Assembly: GCA_000787465.1 (NCBI GenBank)
Contig: JSYX01000909.1
Location: 1 to 10,150, forward strand
Direction: 5' to 3'
Source: Thermomucor indicae-seudaticae
Lineage: Eukaryota; Mucoromycota; Mucoromycetes; Mucorales; Lichtheimiaceae
Length of the DNA: 10,150 nt
Within the stretch, counting starts at the first letter, position 1. Each line of letters begins with the position of its first letter. The position numbers and the translations under genes were made by a program. Below the pieces are notes generated by a model that worked only from the letters and a program-made list of their open reading frames with translations, did no database searches and was not told the origin of the DNA. Shown piece by piece: positions 1-8,990 of this stretch.

Positions 1-1673
1 AATATCGATATATCGCGCGGGTAATGTATATTGGAACATCACGGCTTTTCTATTATGCTTTACAAAAAGTTTGAGGCAAGTATTCCGAAATATGGCTAAG
101 TCGGCGAGTGGCCACTTTAAAGGCTACGCGTGGTTTCTTGGTTAAAAATATAAACGAAAGTTGCGTCTTTGTCCTCAAAGTGTACTCAATAGATTGCAAC
201 AATTAGCTCCTGTGAGGTGTGACGGGAAATATTTTTCTTATGAACCCGGCTTTTTCATGACAAAAAAAGCGGCTCTATTCAATAATAGGACATGGAATTT
301 TTTCTGACAACGCAAAGCAATTCGTGCTGGCAGAATGACGCGTCGCATAAACCCAGCTTCCTTTTTCTTGACACAAAATGCGTTTCCATTCAATTATCAG
401 GACCCAAATCCGACATGCAAGTTCTTCATTTCGACACGCCGTTGCTGACAACATGGCGCATGGTGTAAGCAAGTTTTTTTCCTCACGACTTTTTCTTTTT
501 CCGCGTCAGCACGCTTTTTTTGAATAACACAATATTCCATCATCAGATGACGTGCAAGTACCTTGGACGATTGGAAGAAAACACGCTAGAAATATTGGGA
601 AAATACGAAAAAATCGAGCAAATAAGATGATACCAGCATGTATTTTTCAGGTTTTTGCACATATTTCGAAATACGGACGGAAATCACAGATCCGAGCGTT
701 TCTGGCCACATCTTTGCCAAGGCTCGTGTATCTTGCAGTTGTCCCTAAACACCTCACTTTTGTTTTTCTCAGTTTCCATGTCACTGCTGTGACTCTGCGA
801 AAATGGCGGCGCTCGTCATTTGACATCTCGCCCTTGTACTGGGGCGCATCCCATATTTTTTCGCATATTCTCTACTTTTCCGAGGTCATTTCTCGTGGCG
901 CATGCTAGTAGAATGACACGTGACGAAAAAAAGATTTTGACACTTTTTCTCGTAAGCACCCCTGTTTCCATATTTAAAAGTCAGGGCCTCCACAGTCTTC
1001 GGAGCCCTGCTCGGAATATTTGTATTCTGCTCAATAGCGCTCCATTGTTATAAAAGTCCTAAGTATTTTCATTAGCTGTTGTCATATCTCGTACTATCAC
1101 AGATCAGTGCTATCGGGTAAATGTTGGGATAGACAAATTTTTCCCAAAGAACAGCTACGTACAGTGCAACAATCAATGTATTGAATTTCACTACGTTTCA
1201 AATCAAAGTCTATATTGTCAATCTAGCTGTGGTCGACTCGAATTTAGTGATCTGTATATTACAATTTGCCGCGTCATGAAAACAAAACTCACGTTTGGCA
1301 TTGGTCTTTTAGTGCCTGCGGTTTGGGAAAGAGACAACTTTTCGCAATTAGAGAGACACCCTATGGACAGTTATCCACTTGGATAAAAAAAAACCCAATT
1401 TTTACTGTTCATTTGTGGCTGACACAGAACAGATCCATATCTTTTTTACGACACCCCTCCTCTTGCACCACCTGCGACCGAAAAAATTTTGACATCTTGG
1501 AATTCCATTTGACAATAAAAGATTTTCACTTTAGCCCCTTAGTTAATAGCAAAACCGACTGAAAGACATCTTTCCTGTTCTTTCGACAGACGAACGGGCT
1601 TACAGTGCCATATGACAACACGCAAACCCTCACTTTGGCCACCGTTCCTATGTGTAAGTCATACTCAAGGGAT
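1..1673. other. AT-rich region without a supported gene
   Basis: Open frames are short (64-118 codons) and do not resemble proteins; several lack an ATG. Besides the direct repeat at 251-403 there is an E-box-like CACGTG at 917-922 within GACACGTGAC, and a TATA-like ATATTTAAAAG at about 969-979. No start codon of a convincing gene follows it. The region may be intergenic or relic sequence, or non-coding transcript promoter DNA. Confidence 0.5.
251..403. repeat. Degenerate direct repeat of about 41/42 bp, two copies
   Basis: Copies at 251-291 and 362-403 align by hand at 34 of 42 positions with one gap. Shared blocks include TTTTTC, TGACA, a central ATTCAAT and a terminal AGGAC. Repeat starts are 111 bp apart. 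No terminal inverted repeats or coding capacity are seen, so this may be an old duplicated non-coding unit or upstream regulatory sequence. Confidence 0.55.
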
Positions 1674-2123
1674 CTACAATACTCTGTTTGTAAAGCCGCT
1701 ACAATTATGAACGGCGTCAAGTGGCCTATCGACCTTTGCTCTTAAACATATACAGTCACTGGTGACTTTAAAGTCGATTCTAATGGCTCGACGAATTCTC
1801 AATTCAGCCGCACGCAGGCACAATGTTGGTGGACGCAAGTAGCAAGCTGGCATTTCACCATCCATAAGCCACAATGCCTGCCATGAACAGCGTCGCATGT
1901 CTTCCTTGTACTTGTTGGCGAGCCCCGCAATTGAGCGGTCCAGGCTGCTGTAATTCCAACGCACTTGGGGCATGTATAACGGAAGATACTTGTCATGCTC
2001 TTGGTGACCCGTTGTCTCTGCTATGGGTCTTGCGGCTAAACGGGGCTTGGAAAGGCACGGATTTGCCAAGAGCTTCCGAAACCCGAGTAGTACCGGAGAG
2101 CAGCCAAGCATGCCGCAAGCCAT
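1674..2123 (-). pseudogene. Uncertain minus-strand reading frame, possible gene fragment
   Basis: An ATG at 2123 opens 149 codons in a patch more GC-rich than the sequence to its left. The middle (YLPLYMPQVRWNYSSLD through MRRCSWQALWLMDGEMP) and the basic ELRIRRAIRIDFKVTSD segment look protein-like, while the last 30 or so residues do not. It sits divergently, about 120 bp from the PX gene start. No family is recognised. It could be an exon of a longer gene, a decayed gene, or chance, and overlapping frames are also open here. Confidence 0.25.
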
Positions 2124-2206
2124 GATGCAAGTTCGTTTCCTTATCTGACGTTTTGCTTGGTTTTGTGCGACGCACTGTAACCGAAAACATCGGTCAATAC
2201 TGCGGG

Positions 2207-2222
2207 CTTTTTCCCTCTCTAT
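2207..2222 (+). promoter_or_regulatory. Pyrimidine tract just upstream of the PX gene start
   Basis: A C/T-rich run lies 21-36 bases before the ATG at 2243. Such tracts often mark core promoters and transcription start regions in filamentous fungi. No clear TATA box is seen next to it, so the promoter assignment is inference from position and composition only. Confidence 0.35.
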
Positions 2223-2242
2223 TTACACCACTTTAATAGTCA

Positions 2243-4877
2243 ATGCAATTGACACCGACCGAGTTGCATTACTACAAGCGTGAGCTCATTGCCATTGAGC
2301 TGCGCAAGGAGCTTTCCAAGTTTCGTCAGTCACCCGACATTGCGGCATTGCTCAGTGATTCGCCCAGCAGTAGTAGTAGTGATCCGCCTTATCCGTTCCT
2401 GCGCTACCTTGCGCGCCACTTTGTTGTTGATTTCCCGCTCCTGAAACGCGGCAACAGTAGCGCCGAGTTTTGGCAAAAGTGCCAAACGTTTCTGGACGAG
2501 TTGAGCCATGTCAAGTTGAACACGTATACGCCGCAAAAGAGGCAGACCAGTCAGCGGCGCATCCTCTTGTTCAAGTTGTTGAAGCTCATGACGGTCACGA
2601 TGAACTCGATGGTGAGGACGGTTCAGGGTGCTGAAAGGCCCATCAATGTTCTTGGAGGACCGAACAAGGACAATGAAGAGGACGCAGAATTGATAAGGAT
2701 GATTGAACAGAGCATGACGTTACTGGAAAACGAGGATCATTATGTGAAATGGGTCGGACAGAACGGACTGAATATCAATGTGGTTACGGTGAGGGATGTG
2801 ACAGAGAAGAGGACCCTGCGCCAAGTGAGCCATGCCGAATTCATTGTACGCACGGTACTCCCTGATCAGAAAACAGCCACGTACGTTGCGCGACGGCATG
2901 GCGATTTCCGTCGATTGTATCGCGATCTGAAAGCCGAGTTCCCCTCTGTGGATATTCCCAGTGTACCCAGCAAGGCGAGTGATCCGTCTTTCACGGAGAA
3001 TAGCAATAATAATGAGGAGAAAGAGGAGGGGAGGAATCGCCACCACTATTTTCATCGTCATCGCTCTTCGAGTGATCTAGCTGGCAAAGCGCATTTGTAC
3101 AGAGAAAAGGATCGCCTGCTCCTCCGTTCGTTCCTGCGCCGCGTGGCGATGGAACCCAAACTGGCGTCCAGTCTGACATTTGAAAAGTTCCTGACATCGG
3201 ACCCGGTCGAGCTCACTGAGGCACAAGTCGCTGATGCTCAGAGGCGGAAACAAATGGATGAAGCAAGAGCAAAAGAAGAATCCAAGTTTAGAGACGAGGT
3301 GGATCAAAAGATGAGTGAACTAAACGAGCTCTTGACTATGCTGAAGAAGCAAATCCTCCAACCTGGTGGCCTTTTGGAAGTATTTGAGATTATCAAAACC
3401 ACAGAGCGCATCGAGGATTTGCCTGAACCGCTGCGTAAAGCCTTTGAATGGGGTCGAATAAAGTAAGCAGTAGTGGCAAAGGAGAAATTGTGGCACACTC
3501 ACTGATTGTCTGTGAAGCTTCGCGTATGTACTGTATACCCAGTTTGTTAGTTCTGACCGTGCACCAGAAAACATTGCCCACCTGAAACGGACGCATTCAC
3601 TTATGCCTTATCGAGCAGTAGCGCAGCTTTTAAAGGTGTCGAATCCGTTTTCGATGGTGAAGGGTGTGCTGGACCTATTTCTGGCACAGCCATTTGGCCA
3701 TAGAAGTTTGTTCCAAAGAATTATGCTTGTCAACATGAACGATGAAATGAAGGATCTGCAGCAAGATATTGTGGAGCTGGAGAATCAGATACATGAACCT
3801 GAGCTATGTCAAAAGCTCAAGAATGCGGTGGAAACGGCTGTCCCTGAAGAGGAGGAGGAGGAGGACTACTATGTAAGCCGAGGTCTGTATGGCATAGATA
3901 AGTTGGCGGGGGAAGGGGCAGAAAGTCATCCTTGTGTATTCATGGTCTTTGCAGGAAAGCGCTCATCAAAAGGGGAAATTCTTGAAGTCCTAAAGAACCC
4001 AGATATCGAGCCTTCGTTGACACCTGATCAAATTGTCAAGGTCGTTGCCGCTGCTTCTCATAATGAAGACAACGACGACGACAACAACAACTTGATCAAA
4101 CAACTTGATCGTCTCTGGACGCTGTATGCCAAAAAACGAGAACACGAGCTGATGATGGGTCTTGTCTTCCAGGGTGTCACTGGCGATCTTTTGCGCGAAA
4201 TATTCGCCATCTTTTACCAGCCTCTTGCGCAAGTGTACAAGGCCGCCAATCTAGGCGAGTCGATACAGCATTTGGCGGCATTTATTGATGATTTGATTGC
4301 GCTTTTGGACTCGCTTGACGCGGAAAACAACACAGCGCAACCGTTTGTGGAGCTGGTCCAGCGCCACGAGCAGCAATTTTATACGTTTGTGCATAATGTG
4401 CATGCCAATGACACGTCGCATCTGTTTGATGAGCTCCTACAATATATGGACAAAGTGTTTAGCTTGTTTGCGCATGGCAGCAACACAGCTGAGCGCATTG
4501 ATTTGGCTCAGGTGACCGTTGCGGCAGGCGTCGACAGCCCAGAAAAGCAAGCCTTGTTGAAAAAGGATATCGAGGCCTTGTGTGCATACCACTGGCGGCG
4601 CAAGACACAGCACATGAAGCGAAGGCGTCAGAAGCTTGTTTTAGGAGGTGCTGGCGAAGCAGCAGATGCGGTTGAAAAGGAAGCACTCGACTTTTTACCG
4701 AATGGTTCCGAAATGATGGGTCTTGTGAATGACCTGGCTGAAATGGAAGACGATGATGATACGAGTGATATGGAGGAGACCGTGGCACATGAAATGACGA
4801 TTGAAATGCCAGAATTGAAAATTCTACCTACTGTTGTACCAGAATTTGTTCGTCAAGTTAGTCAACGTGTGCAGTAA
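2243..4877 (+). CDS. PXB-PX-DUF3818 domain protein (YPR097W/Lec1-like), two exons
   Basis: Seen: exon 1 is 2243-3462, an intron 3463-3517 (55 nt, GTAAGC...GAAG, CTGAT branch-like site) follows, and exon 2 is 3518-4877. The product is 859 residues. The intron splits codon 407. Residues from exon 2 upstream of its first ATG (FAYVLYTQF, then THSLMPYR) continue the domain, so the second frame is not a separate gene. The ATG is preceded in frame by TAG (2237-2239). Domains: PX-associated N-terminal helical domain, about 1-130; PX about 198-320, with RRHGDF at 217-222, a proline-containing loop (P239, P242, K244) and a long N/E/H-rich insertion at about 248-280; charged coiled-coil-like segment 330-370; DUF3818 from about 375, with LAQPFGHRSLFQRI at 462-475; acidic C-terminal stretch. 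Known: PX domains bind phosphoinositides, and the yeast relative has been linked to sterol/lipid-droplet trafficking (from memory). It is therefore inferred to act at membranes. The yeast protein is longer, roughly 1,070 residues (from memory). A second, optional intron is possible at 3873-3959. Confidence 0.9.
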
Positions 4878-5010
4878 AAAAAAGAAGAAAGCTTGGCATG
4901 ATGTCTTTTATTTCATAAGACGTAAGCGATCATATGGTATCCAGGGTCATATCAAGCAAAGAGGAAAAAGCGAAACGTAGAGCAAGGAAAGAGAGAGAGA
5001 TAGAGACGAG
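4878..5010. other. Short convergent intergenic region
   Basis: These 133 bp separate the stop codons of the two convergent genes. An A-rich run follows the PX stop, and a GA microsatellite lies around 4987-5008. The minus-strand AATAAA at 4907-4912 is the only clear 3' end signal. No canonical plus-strand AATAAA was seen for the PX gene in this interval, so its transcript may end inside the neighbour. Confidence 0.6.
4907..4912 (-). terminator. AATAAA polyadenylation signal for the HTH-Myb gene
   Basis: The minus strand reads AATAAA here, about 100 nt beyond the stop codon of the HTH-Myb gene and only 30 nt past the stop of the convergent PX gene. Distance and sequence suit a 3' end signal. 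If it is used, the HTH-Myb transcript runs antisense to the PX gene 3' UTR. Confidence 0.5.
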
Positions 5011-6216
5011 CTAGTTTGTTGCAATGGACTTTGTGGGATCTTGTTTCTCCAGGACGACAGGTTTTTCGAGACCTTTGAGAAGAAGCTTTCTGAGATAGTG
5101 CCAGCGCGCTTGACAAAGCCGAGCCGAGTGGCGACCCTCAAACTTGGCTTCAAGCTGGCGCCACCTGGAACCCTCCAGGCGATTGAGGACATGTCTCATA
5201 AGGATCATATCATCTTCATGTGTCCAGATTTCATAACCGCGTATAGTCTGGTCGAATTTGCCCGGAGGCGGTAACGGTTGCACAGATCGCTCTCTTCCTT
5301 CGTCTTCTTCCATGCTGCTATCCTGTTCTCCGACTCTCTGACCATGCATAGGCGGTGAAGGAGGGAGATGATGAAGAGCTTGGTTATTGGGTGCAGAAAA
5401 GAAAATGTGCTGCTCTTTTGTCGTAGGCGGCAGCGCATAAAAATCGCGAGGTGGGGTCAAGGGCCGCCACTGAGGCACTGAAGACGCGGTAGAAGACAAA
5501 GAAGGTGTATCGGTTATCACTGAAGAAGAAGGTGATCCTGGAAGCGGAGGTAATGGCTATCATATTTGGATATTTTTTGCCGTTAGCGCCAGATTTTCAA
5601 CCGGCCAGTCCCCTGTGTGTGTGTGTGCGCAAACATACCTCAAGACTCAAGTAAGAAAGACGTTCTTCCGAGCGTCGCAATTGCTCAGCAGCATACGCAA
5701 TGACATCTCTCGTTGTCGGTATTCGTGCAATCTTTCTGCTTGATGTGATCTTTCCACCTCCTGCTTTCCGTTTTGTCGGAGGCTGCTTTTGAAAATCATG
5801 AGTTCGCTTTATTTTCTTTATGCCGCTCTCTCTCGTGTACCTTTTGTTGCGTAACGCTATTCCTGTCGTCCTCGTCATCATCATCGTCGTCATCAATGAG
5901 ATTACCGTTTTCGTCATATTCCACAACCGGCTTTTCCTTCACTGCAAAGTGAAAAACAAAACTGTAATTGTCAATGGAGGGCTGTTGTGAGATGAGACAA
6001 TACCAGCGGGTTTCCGTTACCTCTACGCGGTATTCGTTCCGGTATAGAAGGATTGCCCGTTTGTCGAAAGTTGAGAATGATCTGCCTGACAGCCGTTCTC
6101 GATAAGCCAGATATTCGGGCTATCATCTTTTCGCTGGCACCGGCTTGATAAGCGCCCACAATAAGCCAGCGTTTGGCTTCATCTGAGCTTCTTTTGTCCT
6201 GGTTCTGAAGGGTCAT
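5011..6216 (-). CDS. Helix-turn-helix plus Myb/SANT DNA-binding protein, four exons
   Basis: Seen on the minus strand: exons 6216-6021, 5941-5841, 5782-5639 and 5556-5011, joined in phase to give 328 residues. Introns are 79 nt (5942-6020, GTAACG...TTTGCAG, TTGAC branch), 58 nt (5783-5840, GTACAC...AGCAG, weak branch) and 82 nt (5557-5638, GTATGT...GATAG, perfect CTAAC branch). The ATG at 6216 is directly preceded by in-frame TAG. Residues 14-60 form a homeodomain-like HTH of the transposase/paired type, with recognition helix about SRTAVRQIILNF. Then come an acidic run (seven D, about 83-91), a basic KRK-containing patch at 103-118 (possible nuclear signal), a helix 126-147, a proline/serine-rich linker 148-245, and one Myb repeat with W258, W279 and W299 at the expected spacing. 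Inferred: nuclear DNA-binding regulator. No catalytic transposase domain is seen. Target genes are unknown. The exon 2/3 junction is the least certain. Confidence 0.8.
5614..5627. repeat. (TG)7 microsatellite inside intron 3 of the HTH-Myb gene
   Basis: Seven uninterrupted TG units on the plus strand (CA on the coding strand) lie 11 nt inside the 5' splice site of the 82-nt intron. Length variation here would not change the protein, but CA repeats close to a donor site can affect splicing. Confidence 0.85.
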
Positions 6217-7253
6217 CTATTCACGGCAAGTAGTCCAAATGATGATATGTAAATGAAAGGGTCGAAAGAGTAAGGAAAAGGGAAAAGAAAGGGAAAAAAA
6301 GGTTTAGACTGCTGGTGGAAAATTCGTGCCCCCTTCCAAAATGGTAACAAACGTATTTACTTTAATTGGCAATGCATATTCTACACTGGCGACAAAGACG
6401 GCAACGAAGACATGTTAATGAACAGTCGTGGTTGTAGTTATCTACTGCATACAAGTTCTGCGTGTCGGTTTCGCGGCGCGTAAGAGAGGTCTTTGTGGTC
6501 CAGCATACCAACCCAGTCATTTACGGTCGCGGTCATAATTTCGACAGTCTCCCGATTCCTTGCCTTTAAAACGAGTTTCCTTACCATAAGCGCTCTTCTA
6601 TGTCACTTCATTCTACTTGAAATCACTATATGCACTGTCATACAGCGTTCACTGCAGTAAATCATCTTTTAATAAGGATTGGGATGTCCTTATGGGGTAT
6701 ATCTCCAGAATTCGGGAAGTGTGTACCGGTATTCCTGCATCGGTCTTTTGCGCATATTTCGAGCGAATCAGCGCTCATCGTGTCCGCACGCAGCAAAGAA
6801 TGGTCCTAACGTTTGCATGGTCTACGGTCTTGTAGGAAAAAACACAAGTGACGTATCAAAAAACACATCAAAAGTGGCCCAGCACAGGATACAGGACACG
6901 ACTTGCAAATCGCAGTCTTTACCTGCAACATGGACTTTATCAGCATTTCCTATCAGATCATTGACCATCTTCCGTCAGAAAAAATATGGAACTGCAAACA
7001 TGCTGTTCTCCGGAGCGAATGCAAAATTGGGCTGATCAGTCCGTCGTAACAGTTTATTCCAATCTGATTTTCCTGTTTGACTTAGCCACCAAACCGAATA
7101 TAAACGAGGCGCTATATATCCAACAACACTGAAACGTTTTCGACAACACGTAACGGATCCAGTTTTGTCAAGAACCACATGAAAACAGACAAGTTGCATG
7201 AAAGTAAGACTAGAGTAGTCAAAAGAGGTAAAGGAACGGAAGGAAAGCTGGGA
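6217..7253. other. Intergenic region without a supported gene
   Basis: About 1 kb between the HTH-Myb start and the end of the next minus-strand gene. The pyrimidine tract at 6264-6302 belongs to the HTH-Myb promoter. The longest frames (6617-6835, 6679-7035, 6975-7199) are short and unlike proteins. The left part serves as upstream DNA for the HTH-Myb gene and the right part as 3' flank of the locus beyond. Confidence 0.6.
6264..6302 (-). promoter_or_regulatory. Pyrimidine-rich promoter tract of the HTH-Myb gene
   Basis: On the minus strand this stretch is almost pure C/T and lies about 50-85 bp upstream of the ATG at 6216. It fits the pyrimidine tracts of fungal core promoters. No TATA element is evident between it and the start codon. 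Assignment is by position and composition. Confidence 0.4.
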
Positions 7254-7575
7254 TCAGACATCATCAAACCGTGTAAACGGATAGGCTAACACATTTTTGT
7301 TCTTCTGACTACTTCCTTTTGCTCGTTGTTCTTTCTTAAAGACACTCTGTCTTCCATCGATTCGTGTGAACGTCGTGTCGCCAAGTTCGAGGCGGTAAAC
7401 TTGCATGGACATTTTCACATCGGCCAGATCGTAAGCCTTTTTAATGTTCAATCGTGTCGGACGGGCTGGAATCCCTTTGTCACGGCTGGATGATTCGTCA
7501 TGCCGGGCGGGTGCCGCGTCAACGGCCTTTGGCTTTGTTGCATGAGCGCGCTGGCCGCGCGGTGTGTGGGAACAC
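7254..7575 (-). CDS. Probable C-terminal exon of a spliced gene of unknown function
   Basis: Seen: a frame open from the TTACAG acceptor at 7576 to TGA at 7256-7254, about 106 residues. An alternative acceptor (GGCCAG) would start it at 7550. Its N-terminal part is disordered and rich in A, P, R and S. The C-terminal half looks folded, with MQVYRLELGDTTFTRIDGRQ followed by a basic KKEQRAKGSSQKNKN stretch and the ending FTRFDDV. It has no credible start codon of its own: the first codons shown by simple ORF calling are TTG, and the frame continues upstream. It must therefore be joined to exons further right. No family is recognised. The opposite strand has many stops between 7254 and 7500, which supports the minus strand here. 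Confidence 0.5.
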
Positions 7576-7661
7576 CTGTAACTACATTATTCTCTGGTAT
7601 CAACCAACGGCAAGATGCAATTAACCGCGGATTACGAGATCGATCAGACTACGTGGCATAC

Positions 7662-8371
7662 ATCGATACCCTGCAGGGTATCGCAGACTGGACTCTTGGA
7701 TTCCCGCACTCCCCAACTCCGTGGACTACAGTCCTGTCAAATACTGAACAGTTCATGTTCAGGCTTCTCGGACTCCTTTACCCCGGGCACCAGTCCAAGT
7801 CCAGACTTCTTGCACTCCGGGTCTGGATCTGTAACTGGCTGGGCCAGGTCATTACTTATCCATAGATAGTTTTGATGATGAACGTGGATACCGGCGGCGT
7901 TCCCTGGCGAAATGGCGCATGTCTGCAACTTCTCTGTCACCATCCTAGACTGCGGGGTTCTGGGCGGCGAAAATGCGTCGAACGCTTCATTGGACGATCC
8001 ATGCGCACCGGGGTGAGCAATTCCGCGGCTGCGACTGTGGCAAGTGAGGCCGCATCAGCAGCAACCACCGGAGACACTGAACCACCCAAGAGCGCGCCAG
8101 TGCTGAGCTGAATATAATACGAGTCAGGTGTGTTCGTATTGTGACGGAACATTGGAAAGTATTCGGGACGATGAACTTCTTGACTGCGGTCACAAGAAGT
8201 TTGTGTGGGGTTTACTTTGAGGATAAACCTAACCTTTTGCGAAAGGAAAGAACTTCGCTGAAGCTGGACCGGCAACGGCGTTAGAGGACGAAAGAAGCGC
8301 TTTTGTATAGACGAGAAAGATAATTTTTTTGCATTCTGCTTCAGAATGCCCAGGCGCACAAGGTCGGTCAT
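7662..8371 (-). CDS. Tentative upstream exons of the same minus-strand gene
   Basis: Seen: an ATG at 8371 opens a basic, S/F/R-rich N-terminus (MTDLVRLGILKQNAKKLSF) that could be a mitochondrial presequence. A phase-consistent model is exon 8371-8121, intron 8120-8035 (GTATTA...CCACAG, CTGAT branch), exon 8034-7782, intron 7781-7734 (GTAAAG...TTGACAG, 48 nt), exon 7733-7662, intron 7661-7551 (GTATGC...GGCCAG), then the terminal exon from 7550. This would give about 290 residues. The frame of 8034-7782 contains FSPPRTPQSRM and NYLWISNDLAQP and looks coding, but neighbouring frames are also open and several splice sites are weak. No domain is recognised. A plus-strand alternative exists (see findings). 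The region could also be a decayed gene. Confidence 0.3.
7664..7683. repeat. 20-bp perfect palindrome
   Basis: CGATACCCTG is followed immediately by its exact reverse complement, with no spacer; a PstI-type CTGCAG forms the centre. Symmetry stops on both sides. It lies within the ambiguous 7.3-8.4 kb locus, at the end of a tentative small exon. It could be a binding site for a dimeric protein, or chance within coding sequence. Confidence 0.7.
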
Positions 8372-8990
8372 TTTAACCCTCGAGGATTCTTGGATCTTAC
8401 CAAGTGTTTCGACGTCTAGAAGTCAATGATCACCGAAATAACATTTACCCGTTAAAGACATGCTTAAATCACGACATCCCCATCGTAAGTCCTTCACTCC
8501 GCTTCGTCACGAAGCAACGTCCTAACTCGGTATTTTTCCAAGATATGGAATAGGGACCAAACTGTGATATCCTGTCAAGACCGCTGTTGTTAAGTAGAAA
8601 TGAAGGATTCTGACGAAGAATCCACAGCTTTTGTTTTGGGGAGTAAGTTGAAAATAGCCAAAGAAAAGAGGTAACCGAGCGAACTTGTCCCAGACATTGA
8701 ACTGGTCCCACCAAATGCTTGGCACATGCAGGCAGCTGTATTCTTCCATTTGACAAGGTTCTTACCTATGGGAAATGGTTTAAACACGTGACACTTTAAA
8801 TGGTCAGAATCCCATAAATTTGATTCATTCTTAATATCACTGCAAACATACAATGCCGATGATTTACAAAACAACTTTCAGGTTACAGCAAGAGAGAGAA
8901 AAAGATGAAAACTGACAATGAATCAATGTAATAAGAGAGCTAAAATGAATGGAATGGATACGCACACAAACAATGTAATGGATATGCAAA
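8372..8990. other. Intergenic region without a supported gene
   Basis: Three overlapping minus-strand frames (8469-8874) are open for 75-95 codons, but they compete with one another and none shows domain-like sequence. The right end, 8880-8990, is A/G-rich and probably holds the 3' UTR of the 180-residue protein gene. No canonical AATAAA was seen for it. Confidence 0.5.

Noticed and set aside
552..908. 118-codon plus-strand frame
   Set aside because: It begins with GTG, has biased F/S/K content typical of AT-rich non-coding DNA, overlaps another open frame and shows no domain-like segment.
3873..3954. 82-nt intron GTAAGC...TTTGCAG in the PX gene
   Set aside because: Both sites look good, but removal shifts the frame while the domain continues in the original frame downstream. 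Only an 87-nt variant keeps the frame.
3603..4877. Separate gene starting at the ATG at 3603
   Set aside because: The in-phase sequence upstream of this ATG continues the same domain, and an intron joins it to the preceding frame.
5597..5926. Separate 109-codon minus-strand gene
   Set aside because: Its N-terminal part is an out-of-frame reading of exon 2 and of intron 2; only the 5639-5782 portion is coding, as exon 3 of the HTH-Myb gene.
7500..7865. 121-codon plus-strand ATG frame
   Set aside because: It overlaps open frames on both strands in a stop-poor patch, has no recognised domain, and conflicts with the minus-strand terminal exon. It is not called as a gene, though plus-strand coding here is not excluded.
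7937..8371. Continuous 144-residue minus-strand frame as one uninterrupted gene
   Set aside because: Its second half turns alanine-rich, while an adjacent frame from 8034 onward looks more coding and has a matching acceptor with a branch site. A single-exon gene is thus less likely, although not ruled out.
8469..8874. Three overlapping minus-strand frames of 75-95 codons
   Set aside because: They are mutually exclusive, lack recognisable features, and no splice pattern links them to a neighbour.
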